From an uncultured Pseudorhodoferax sp. (GTDB lineage: Bacteria; Pseudomonadota; Gammaproteobacteria; Burkholderiales; Burkholderiaceae), in NCBI GenBank assembly GCA_913776795.1, contig CAJYRH010000398.1, positions 1-5,525 of the forward strand: a stretch of 5,525 nucleotides of DNA. The letters are read 5' to 3'. Below the pieces are notes generated by a model. That model worked only from the letters and a program-made list of their open reading frames with translations, had not been told where the DNA came from and did not search any database. Of the stretch, positions 1 through 5,112 are shown in pieces (the stretch's first letter is position 1; the number at the start of each line of letters is the position of its first letter). The position numbers and the translations under genes are program-made.

Positions 1-684
1 GACGACTACCGCAGCCTGGCCATGGAGGCGCCCGCCATCGACGTGGGCCGCATCGAGGTGCTGCCGCGCTTCAAGCCGCGCGACCGGCGCTTCCACGTGC
101 CCGGCGTGGTCAGCGTGCTCGCGCTGCCCGCCGCGCCGCTGGCGCCGGCCCCCAACCCGCGGCCCGACCGGCCGTTCATCGAACGCCTGCACGCCCACTT
201 GTCGGTGCGCACGCCACTGGCCACCGAGCTCTACGTGATCGGCTGCGACTACGTGGCGCTGGGCCTGACGGTGGCCGTGCTGGTGCGCGACGGCCATGCG
301 CGCGACCAGGTGCTGCTGAATGTGCGCGAGGCGCTGCGCCGCCTGCTCTGGCCGCTGGCCCCCGGCGGCCTGGACGGCGGCGGCTGGCCGCTGGGCCGCG
401 CCGTGCGTTCGCGCGAGCTGGAGGTCGAGGTCTCGCGCGTGCCCGGTGTCGACGAGCTGCGCGGCCTGCGCCTGTTCCAGCGCCAGGGCGACGACTGGCA
501 GCTGCTGCCGGGCATCGCGGCCGACGGCGCGCAGCAGCTCGTGCTCTCGCCCTGGCAGCTGCCCGAGCTGCTCTCGGTCATCGCCGTCGAGGGCGCCAGC
601 GCGCCGACCGACCTGCGTGCGCTGCCCAACCCCTTTGCCGATGCGAGCGCCGTGGCGGTGCCGGTCGTGCCGGAGCTGTGCTGA
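1..684 (+). CDS. Putative baseplate assembly protein, C-terminal part (gpJ/gp6-like), 5'-truncated by window edge
   Basis: The reading frame is open from base 1 to a TGA at 682-684, giving 227 codons of a longer protein; the ATG at 22 is internal. The sequence resembles the C-terminus of the putative baseplate assembly family (TIGR02243, related to phage P2 gpJ/T4 gp6). It has a DDYRSLA motif at the beginning, then a PGVVSVLALP strand, a proline-rich link, an IERLHAHLSVRTPLATELYV helix-strand stretch, and GGWPLGRAVRSRELEVEV near the middle. The end is a QLPELLSVIAVEGAS-type strand. Such proteins form the wedges of the baseplate around the spike in contractile tails and injection systems, and act in the cytoplasm during assembly. 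A gpI-like tail gene follows, the usual partner, but here it is 771 bp away. Family assignment is from remembered motifs; the N-terminal part is outside the window. Confidence 0.82.
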   Translation, partial: DDYRSLAMEAPAIDVGRIEVLPRFKPRDRRFHVPGVVSVLALPAAPLAPAPNPRPDRPFIERLHAHLSVRTPLATELYVIGCDYVALGLTVAVLVRDGHARDQVLLNVREALRRLLWPLAPGGLDGGGWPLGRAVRSRELEVEVSRVPGVDELRGLRLFQRQGDDWQLLPGIAADGAQQLVLSPWQLPELLSVIAVEGASAPTDLRALPNPFADASAVAVPVVPELC

Positions 685-697
685 TGGAACAGCTCCG
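671..697 (+). other. Hairpin straddling the stop codon of the baseplate gene
   Basis: CGGAGCTGT (671-679) and ACAGCTCCG (689-697) form a perfect 9-bp stem with a 9-base loop. The loop contains the TGA stop (682-684) and an overlapping ATG (684-686). No T-run follows, so it is not a standard intrinsic terminator. It could slow ribosomes or polymerase or protect an mRNA end. Confidence 0.5.
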
Positions 698-715
698 CCC
701 CGCCCTCAAAAGTCC

Positions 716-767
716 AGGCCGAGCGCAGCGACGGCCCGGACACCAGGCCGAGCGAAGCGATGGCCCG
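716..767 (+). repeat. Two direct copies of a 23-bp motif
   Basis: AGGCCGAGCGCAGCGACGGC at 716 and AGGCCGAGCGAAGCGATGGC at 745 begin two 23-bp units (716-738, 745-767) that differ at two bases and lie 29 bp apart. A third, inverted copy closes the right element at 1379-1401. The motif is therefore the outer terminal tag of the element, duplicated on the left side. Short AAGTCC (710-715) and GGACTT (772-777) bracket the pair as an inverted repeat. Confidence 0.75.
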
Positions 768-978
768 TGTGGGACTTCTCCCTGTGCCCCTGCCGAGGAG
801 CGCAGTGCCATGGGCTGCGCGGGGAGCCTCGCGCTTTGTCATCTGACTCATTGCGCTTGTTCGAGCTACGTTCCCGCAGTGAACGGTGCGAGTTGCGCAA
901 TGCAGCCCATGGCGCGAGCACCGCAGGTTGCCCGGAGCGCCAGCGGAGGGACAGGGGCACCGGGGTCGCCTTCTTTTG

Positions 979-1013
979 CTTGCTTTTCTTGGGCGATTGC
1001 CAAGAAAAGTAAG
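979..1013 (+). other. Hairpin H1 of the left element copy
   Basis: CTTTTCTTGG (983-992) pairs perfectly with CCAAGAAAAG (1000-1009) around a 7-base loop; the stem extends to 979/1013 with one G-T pair. Its counterpart on the right copy is at 1132-1155, with two compensated base-pair differences (986/1006 and 983/1009). No T-run follows, so a terminator role is not supported. Confidence 0.75.
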
Positions 1014-1020
1014 TCGCCGT

Positions 1021-1039
1021 GCGGGGGCGAATACCCCGC
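1021..1039 (+). other. Hairpin H2 of the left element copy
   Basis: GCGGGG (1021-1026) pairs with CCCCGC (1034-1039) around a 7-base loop. It begins 11 bases after the H1 core stem, as in the right copy. The third pair (1023 G, 1037 C) is swapped to C-G in the right copy, so pairing is kept while sequence changes. Confidence 0.65.
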
Positions 1040-1101
1040 CTCTGGACCTCGATCAGGCGTGGTCGTCGATAGAACACATTGCTTTCGCACAAGCACCTGG
1101 A

Positions 1102-1120
1102 GCCGGGATGTGCGCCCGGC
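1102..1120 (-). other. Hairpin H2 of the right element copy
   Basis: GCCGGG (1102-1107) pairs with CCCGGC (1115-1120) around a 7-base loop. Spacing to H1 (1121-1131, 11 bases) and loop size equal those of the left copy. One pair (1104/1118) is inverted relative to the left copy. Confidence 0.65.
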
Positions 1121-1131
1121 AGCGCAGTCAC

Positions 1132-1155
1132 TTTCTCTTGCTCCGCCAAGAGAAA
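1132..1155 (-). other. Hairpin H1 of the right element copy
   Basis: TTTCTCTTG (1132-1140) pairs perfectly with CAAGAGAAA (1147-1155) around a 6-base loop. It sits where H1 lies in the left copy, just inside the end of the well-matched arm. Confidence 0.75.
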
Positions 1156-1444
1156 TTAACCAAAGAGAAGGCGGCCCCGGTGCCCCCGTCCCTCCGCTGG
1201 CGCTCCGGGCAACCTGCGGTGCTCGCGACCTGGGCGCATTGCACAACTCGCACCACTCACTGCGTTCGTTCAGCTCGAACAAGTGCAATGAGTCAGTCAT
1301 TGAAGCGCGAGGTTCCCCGCGCCGCCCAGGCCACTGCGCTCCTCGGCGTGGGCACAGGGGTGGGAGCGGGGTCACACACGGGCCATCGCTTCGCTCGGCC
1401 TGGGGGCTTGGGGCTTCGCTGTGCGCAGCCACAGGCTGGGCCTT

Positions 1445-1448
1445 GAGG
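1445..1448 (+). promoter_or_regulatory. Ribosome binding site of the gpI-like tail gene
   Basis: GAGG lies 7 bases upstream of the ATG at 1456 and overlaps an in-frame TGA (1444-1446). The frame cannot extend further upstream, so this fixes 1456 as the first possible start. Confidence 0.6.
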
Positions 1449-1455
1449 CACTGAC

Positions 1456-4218
1456 ATGGACGCCAACGGCCAACGCTTCTGGTTGCTCGGGGAGTCCTCC
1501 CACTTCCCGTCGCACGCCCACACCACGTGGGACGCCGACTGCCGCCGCCTGCGCCTGGCCTCCGAACGCGCACTGACCCCTGCGCTGCCCCCCGCCGCCG
1601 CCTTCACCACCGCGCAGGAAGCGCTGGAACGCATCCCCCGCGCCATCGACGCGCTCGAATGCGTGGCCCGGTGGGACGCCGACAGCGGCGCGATCCTCGT
1701 GCGCAGCGTGCTGCCCGACCAGGCCGTGCTGCTGGCACTCGACGCGACGCCCACGGACCTGTGCAACGGCACCGACGGCGTGCTCTACATCCTGCTGCCC
1801 GGCGCCGTGCTGCTGCACGACCTGCGTGGCCGCTGGGCCGACGTGCGCGTGGCGCTGGCCGGCTTCTCGCCCTGGCGCGCGGCCCCCGCAGCCGACGGCG
1901 GCGTGTGGCTCATGGAGCGCGGCACGGGCCGGCTGGCGCGCCTCACGGGCCGGCCGCGCCGCACCGAGACCCCGCAGCCCGACGACTACGACCCGCGCGT
2001 GTTCCGCCCCCACCCCGAAAACGCCTGCGCGCCGCAGATCCGCCTGCTGGCCGGCGCACCTGGCGACGGCAGCGAAAACGCCGTGGCGCTGGCCGCCGGC
2101 CCCGACGGCGCGCTTGCGCTGCTGAGCTGGGCCACCGACGGCGCACCGCGCCTGCGCCGCTGGCGCGCCGATGCCCGGCGCTGGGATGCACCGGCTGCGC
2201 CGCAGGGCGCGGCCTACGCCTATGCGCTGGCCTGGCTCGCCCCCGACCGCGTGGCCCTGCGCGTGCCGGGCCGGCGCGACGCACCGGCCTGGCCGCTCCG
2301 CGACACGCCCGCCGCACTGGCTCCATCCGCTCCACCCGCTCCACTCGCTCCACTCGCACCGCTCGGCGACATCCACCCGCTCGCCGCCGACGCCATCGAA
2401 GCCCCGTTCTGCAACGGCCCCGTGCTGCCGCCCTGCTACCCGGCAGGGCCTGCCGGCGCCGAGCCGCTGCATGCGCTTTCGCTGCACCGCTTCGCCGCCC
2501 AGGGCGAGGCGCGCAACTACGCCGACAGCGCCAGCGGCCTCGTGGCGCGGCTCGTCGACAGCGGCGACACCACCACCGTCTGGCACCGCCTGTTCGCCGA
2601 GGCCATGCTGCCTGCCCACACCGGCTTCGTCGCGTGGCTGGCCGCCACGAACGAGCCCGCGCCGCCGGCCGCCGACGACCAGTTGGCCTGGCATGCGCAC
2701 CTCTTCGGCGGCACCGCGCTGGTCGCGCCGCAGCTGCCCCAGGCCGCCTGGGAGCCCGTGCCCAGCGAGCTGCCGCACCACCCCGGCCTGCTGGGCGGCG
2801 CGCAGGAACCAGGCCGCGCCGGCCTGTTCTCGGTGCTCTTGCAGAACAGCCGACAGCGCGTGCGCGCACTCGCCGGCCGCTACCTGTGGCTGCGCCTGGC
2901 GCTGCAGGGCGACGGGCACGCCACGCCCGAGATCGCCGCGCTGCGCGTGTGGGGCAGCCGCTTCTCGTACGTCGACCAGTACCTGCCGCGGCTGTACCGC
3001 GAGTCGCAGTTCGGCAGCGCCGCCACGCAGCCCGGCGAGCGGCTCGCGGCCATCGACCCTGGATTCAGCGATGCGCTGGACGCCGCCGACGCCAGCGACG
3101 CCGCGCTGCGCGCGCGCCTGCTGCTGGAGCAGGTCCCGCTGGGCGCCGCCGCCCACATCGCGGTGGAGCGCGCCGGCCAAGCCTGGCTGCTGCAGGACGG
3201 CGCCAGCGCCTGGCGCCTGCGCCGCGAGGAAGACGGTATTGCCGTCTACCGCCCGCGCGCCACGCCGGCCGACTTCACCGCGCGCCTGCTGGCCAACTTC
3301 GAGGGCGTGCTGACGCGGCTGGAAGACCGCGTGGCCCACGCCCACCTGCTCAGCGACCCGGCCCTGGCCGACGACGGCCGGCTGGACTGGCTGGCCGGCT
3401 GGATCGGCGTGGCCTTCGACCCGGTTCTTCCGCCCGCGCGCCGGCGCGACTGGCTGCGCGGCGCACCCGACCTCGCGCGCTGGCACGGCACGCGGCGCGG
3501 CCTGCAGCTGGCGCTGGACATCGCCACCGGTGGCGCCGTGCGCGGCGGCGAGGTGCTGGTGGTCGAGGACTTCCGGCTGCGCCGCATCCTGGCCACGCTG
3601 CTGGGCGTGGACCTGGCCGACGAGCACGACCCGTTGCTGCCCGGCCTGCAGGTCAGCGGCAACTCGGTGGTGGGCGACACGCTGTTCGTCGGCGAGCAGG
3701 CCCGCGCCGAACTGGCCGCGCTGTTCAACGCCGGCCAGCTCGGCGCGGCCGGCGAGCAGGCCGCGCTGGCCTTCGACGCGGAACTCGCCCACCGCGCCAC
3801 CGTGCTCGTGCACCAGGCCGTGGAGCCGCAGGACCTGGGCCTGATCCGCCGCATCGCGCAGCTGGAGGCACCGGCCCATGTTGAAGTGCGCGTGGCCCAG
3901 GCCAGCTGGCCGCTGCTGGTCGGCATCGCCAGCCTGGTCGGCGTGGACACCTACCTCGGCCCGCCGCGGCTGCCGCGCCCGGTGCAGGTGCAGGCGAGCG
4001 GCCTGGGCCTGGGCGACTACCTGGTCAGCGCCGCCGTGCTGGACCCGCGCCTGGCCGGCGCACCCGCCACGGCGGCGGCGCCCCGGGCCGATGCCGGCCC
4101 CGACCAGCGTGCGCTGCCCGGCGCGAGCTTCGTGCTGGACGCCTCCGGCTCGCGCGCGGCCTCGGGCCGCGCGATCGCCCAGTACCGATGGCGGTGGCTG
4201 CCACCGGCCGATTCCTGA
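1456..4218 (+). CDS. Contractile-system tail protein (gpI-like, TIGR02242-type) with a C-terminal half PKD domain, 920 aa
   Basis: A large tail/baseplate protein expected to link the baseplate wedge to fibres or tip proteins. Residues 1-290 begin FWLLGESSHFPSH and hold repeated strand-rich stretches such as AAGPDGALALLSW, suggesting a beta-propeller. A 9-bp-repeat linker of APx units covers 289-303. LRVWGSRFSYVDQYLPRLYR (496-515) opens the gpI-like region, an unusual insert spans about 516-603, and the core resumes at ADFTARLLANFE (605-616) with DWLAGWIGVAFD and an RWHGTRRGL motif. ELAHRATVLVH (776-786), IRRIAQLEAPAH and VGVDTYLG (829-835) match the family's usual end. Residues 876-917 (DAGPDQRALPGASFVLDASG, then QYRWRWLP) are the first half of a PKD-like domain, cut short by the TGA. 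No signal peptide or membrane segment is visible. Family is from motifs, not a search; the propeller is less certain. Confidence 0.82.
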   Translation: MDANGQRFWLLGESSHFPSHAHTTWDADCRRLRLASERALTPALPPAAAFTTAQEALERIPRAIDALECVARWDADSGAILVRSVLPDQAVLLALDATPTDLCNGTDGVLYILLPGAVLLHDLRGRWADVRVALAGFSPWRAAPAADGGVWLMERGTGRLARLTGRPRRTETPQPDDYDPRVFRPHPENACAPQIRLLAGAPGDGSENAVALAAGPDGALALLSWATDGAPRLRRWRADARRWDAPAAPQGAAYAYALAWLAPDRVALRVPGRRDAPAWPLRDTPAALAPSAPPAPLAPLAPLGDIHPLAADAIEAPFCNGPVLPPCYPAGPAGAEPLHALSLHRFAAQGEARNYADSASGLVARLVDSGDTTTVWHRLFAEAMLPAHTGFVAWLAATNEPAPPAADDQLAWHAHLFGGTALVAPQLPQAAWEPVPSELPHHPGLLGGAQEPGRAGLFSVLLQNSRQRVRALAGRYLWLRLALQGDGHATPEIAALRVWGSRFSYVDQYLPRLYRESQFGSAATQPGERLAAIDPGFSDALDAADASDAALRARLLLEQVPLGAAAHIAVERAGQAWLLQDGASAWRLRREEDGIAVYRPRATPADFTARLLANFEGVLTRLEDRVAHAHLLSDPALADDGRLDWLAGWIGVAFDPVLPPARRRDWLRGAPDLARWHGTRRGLQLALDIATGGAVRGGEVLVVEDFRLRRILATLLGVDLADEHDPLLPGLQVSGNSVVGDTLFVGEQARAELAALFNAGQLGAAGEQAALAFDAELAHRATVLVHQAVEPQDLGLIRRIAQLEAPAHVEVRVAQASWPLLVGIASLVGVDTYLGPPRLPRPVQVQASGLGLGDYLVSAAVLDPRLAGAPATAAAPRADAGPDQRALPGASFVLDASGSRAASGRAIAQYRWRWLPPADS
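2320..2364 (+). repeat. 9-bp tandem repeat coding an Ala-Pro-x linker
   Basis: GCTCCATCC, GCTCCACCC, GCTCCACTC, GCTCCACTC and a degenerate GCACCGCTC stand head to tail. They encode APS-APP-APL-APL-APL at residues 289-303 of the tail protein, between the propeller-like part and the rest. Gain or loss of units keeps the frame and would only change linker length. Confidence 0.8.
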
Positions 4219-4262
4219 ACCCGTTTCCTGCGCCAGATGGCGCAAGCCGATTCCCGAACCCG
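4207..4262 (+). repeat. 17-bp in-frame direct repeat around the tail-gene stop
   Basis: GCCGATTCCTGAACCCG (4207-4223) recurs as GCCGATTCCCGAACCCG (4246-4262), 39 bases later, which is 13 codons in the same frame. The only mismatch changes the TGA stop of the tail gene (4216-4218) to CGA (4255-4257), so the coded peptides are ADS-stop-TR and ADSRTR. Confidence 0.8.
4229..4244 (+). other. Short hairpin between the tail gene and the first PKD-half gene
   Basis: TGCGCC (4229-4234) and GGCGCA (4239-4244) form a perfect 6-bp stem with a 4-base loop, 11 bases after the stop. The alternative ATG at 4237 begins in the loop and would be partly hidden, which favours the start at 4282. Confidence 0.45.
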
Positions 4263-4269
4263 CAACCCC

Positions 4270-4275
4270 AAGGAG
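4270..4275 (+). promoter_or_regulatory. Ribosome binding site of the 104-aa PKD-half gene
   Basis: AAGGAG stands 6 bases before the ATG at 4282. It is the best Shine-Dalgarno sequence in the window and chooses this start over the in-frame ATG at 4237. Confidence 0.85.
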
Positions 4276-4281
4276 CCCACC

Positions 4282-4596
4282 ATGGCTGAATTCACGCCCG
4301 GCGTCGACGTCTCCACCGACAAGCCGACCATCGAGGTCACCGTCGGCCCCAACAACCCCCTGCCGATCGGGCGCCAGACCTTCCGGCTGGTCGTCATCGA
4401 CGACGCGGGCAATGCCTCGCAGCCCGACCAGGTCGTCATCATCGTCGCCGACCAGGAAGCGCCCACGGCCGTGATCCGGGGGCCGCGCATCGCCGCCTTC
4501 GGCAAGAGCTTCGAGCTCGACGGCTCGGCCTCGTTCGACGCGGGCGGCGGCAAGGTGGTCAAGTACGTCTGGACCTACATGGGCCCTGTGACGTGA
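4282..4596 (+). CDS. 104-aa protein of two half PKD/Ig-like domains (C-half then N-half)
   Basis: No named family is recognised. Residues about 15-57, with GRQTFRLVVIDDAGNASQPD and VVIIVAD, match the second half of a PKD-like beta-sandwich (the final strands with the D-x-x-G-N turn). Residues about 60-101 (PTAVIRGP, then KSFELDGSASFD, then VVKYVWTYMGP) match the first half of another PKD domain, and the protein stops right after the YxW strand. The order is thus permuted against a normal domain. The tail protein upstream ends at the equivalent point, and the next small protein starts with another second half. Two TGA codons stand in tandem (4594-4599). The frame is the same as that of the tail gene, 21 codons after its stop. 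It may be an accessory baseplate or fibre subunit, or a fragment of a broken multi-PKD protein. No signal peptide is seen. Confidence 0.75.
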   Translation: MAEFTPGVDVSTDKPTIEVTVGPNNPLPIGRQTFRLVVIDDAGNASQPDQVVIIVADQEAPTAVIRGPRIAAFGKSFELDGSASFDAGGGKVVKYVWTYMGPVT

Positions 4597-4785
4597 TGAG
4601 GCCACCGCCGTTCGGGCTTCTCGCTGCGTGGAGAAGTCCCATCCCCCCACGAAGGATCGCCAGCGGCCTGGCAGAGCGAGTTCCGCGGCGCCTGGCGGCA
4701 TGGCCTGCTCCGTGGCCCTCGGCACCGCTGCTGGCAAGCCGGTTCCGTACGGCGCGGGCGGCGCACTGCGCCACGGGGCGCTGAC
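4597..4785. other. 189-bp gap without a supported gene
   Basis: Two frames are open on the + strand here. One starts at the ATG 4596-4598 overlapping the upstream stop and ends just before the next start; the other runs without ATG into the next gene. In both, only about three quarters of third positions are G or C, clearly fewer than in the real genes, and the products are R/A/P-rich. A hairpin (4614-4639) lies near the left end. A 12-bp GGAGAAGTCCCA (4630-4641) is the reverse complement of bases 770-781 of the repeat element, possibly a scrap of it. Confidence 0.6.
4614..4639 (+). other. Hairpin downstream of the 104-aa gene
   Basis: GGGCTTCTC (4614-4622) pairs with GAGAAGTCC (4631-4639) through nine pairs, one of them G-T, around an 8-base loop. 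It lies 17 bases after the stop. C-rich rather than T-rich sequence follows, so it may pause transcription or stabilise an mRNA end rather than act as an intrinsic terminator. Confidence 0.45.
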
Positions 4786-5112
4786 ATGGCCCAGTTCGCC
4801 GTGGGCAAGCCCATCGCCACGGACGCGGCCAGCATCGCCGTCGATGCCGGCCTGGCCGTCGGCAGCCACCGCTTCAGCCTGGTGGTGCTGGATTCGGCCG
4901 GCCTGCGCTCGCGGGTGGCCGACGAGGTGGTGGTGCTGGTCCAGCGGCTGGTGGTGCCCGACCGTCCGATCCCGGTCCCGGTGACGCCCGTGGGGCCCGT
5001 CATCCCTGTCGTCGTGACGCCGGTCGTCACCCCCGTCCGTCCCCCTGTCGTGGCACCGGTGCGGCCGGTGGTCACGCCCGTGCGCACCCCCAAACCGAGG
5101 AGACCGCGATGA
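4786..5112 (+). CDS. 108-aa protein: half PKD-like domain plus Pro/Val-rich basic tail
   Basis: No named family is recognised. Residues about 10-53, with GSHRFSLVVLDSAGLRSRVA and DEVVVLVQ, parallel the second half of a PKD-like domain and align with residues 30-55 of the 104-aa protein. The matching first half is the C-terminus of that protein. Residues 56-108 are a low-complexity tail of PVTPV, PVRP and VVTPV units that ends KPRRPR and is likely extended. ATG 4786 follows a CTGAC also seen before the tail gene's ATG; the ribosome site is weak (GGGG at 4775-4778, 7 bases away). The frame stays open upstream to 4600 but has no ATG or GTG there. The stop overlaps the next start (ATGA), so the two are probably translated together. 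It could cap or anchor a chain of PKD halves or be the 3' remnant of a split gene. Confidence 0.7.
   Translation: MAQFAVGKPIATDAASIAVDAGLAVGSHRFSLVVLDSAGLRSRVADEVVVLVQRLVVPDRPIPVPVTPVGPVIPVVVTPVVTPVRPPVVAPVRPVVTPVRTPKPRRPR
4951..5109 (+). repeat. Low-complexity Pro/Val coding repeat
   Basis: Degenerate repeats of gtgacgcccgt/gtcaccccc-like units encode the PV-rich tail (residues 56-108) of the 108-aa protein. Unit length is irregular, so the repetition is clearer in the protein (PVTPV, VVTPV, PVRP) than in the DNA. Confidence 0.65.
5097..5102 (+). promoter_or_regulatory. Ribosome binding site of the last gene
   Basis: GAGGAG lies 6 bases before ATG 5109 and inside the 3' end of the upstream gene, supporting translational coupling through the ATGA overlap. 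Confidence 0.75.

Larger units (their letters stand above)
743..1045 (+). repeat. Left copy of a ~300-bp interspersed element
   Basis: This copy pairs with the reverse complement of the right copy. Perfect blocks are 743-771 against 1375-1403 (29 bp), 913-952 against 1188-1227 (40 bp), 954-965 against 1175-1186, and 967-974 against 1166-1173. Between these blocks similarity is lower but collinear. Inward of 974 the primary sequence diverges while two hairpins stay at equivalent positions (979-1013 and 1021-1039). The inner boundary near 1045 is approximate. No transposase is encoded. Confidence 0.85.
1095..1403 (-). repeat. Right, inverted copy of the ~300-bp element
   Basis: Read on the minus strand, this segment repeats the left copy from its outer tag (1375-1403) to its two inner hairpins. 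Together the two copies form a large imperfect inverted repeat whose transcript could fold into one long stem with arms of about 230 bases (743-974 with 1166-1403). The inner boundary near 1095 is approximate. Confidence 0.85.
685..1455. other. 771-bp intergenic region built from repeats, no supported gene
   Basis: Long frames cross this interval on both strands, but their products are rich in R, S, C and H, match no family I know, and are explained by two inverted copies of one repeat. Reading frames of similar character are often mis-annotated as hypothetical proteins in intergenic repeats of Comamonadaceae (memory, unverified). From left to right it holds a 23-bp direct repeat (716-767), the left element copy (743 to about 1045), a short unique spacer (about 1047-1094), the right inverted copy (about 1095-1403) and about 50 bases leading to the next gene. 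I see no convincing promoter or T-run terminator. Confidence 0.8.

Noticed and set aside
979..1039. Intrinsic terminator after the baseplate gene
   Set aside because: H1 and H2 are good stems but neither is followed by a T-run, and both recur in the inverted copy as element structure.
678..1454. 258-codon + frame, and frames on both strands, across the intergenic region
   Set aside because: They are translations of the inverted repeat pair; the same peptide strings recur from both copies and no ribosome site or family supports them.
2440..2456. Palindrome CCGGCAGGGCCTGCCGG inside the tail gene
   Set aside because: It encodes an ordinary PAGPAG stretch; such palindromes arise readily in this composition.
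1527..3884. 785-codon frame on the + strand inside the tail gene
   Set aside because: An arginine/alanine-rich shifted translation of the tail gene without recognisable motifs.
4237..4281. Earlier start for the 104-aa gene
   Set aside because: No ribosome site before 4237 and the ATG begins in a hairpin loop; AAGGAG at 4270 clearly supports 4282.
4596..4784. 62-codon frame filling the gap between the two small genes
   Set aside because: Neat fit to both boundaries, but third-position GC is well below that of the neighbours and the product is R/A/P/W-rich like shifted frames.
1372..4869. 1165-codon open frame on the minus strand
   Set aside because: It spans the tail gene and its neighbours in antisense, is dominated by R, A, G, Q and V, and matches no family. 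Long antisense frames are expected in very GC-rich DNA.
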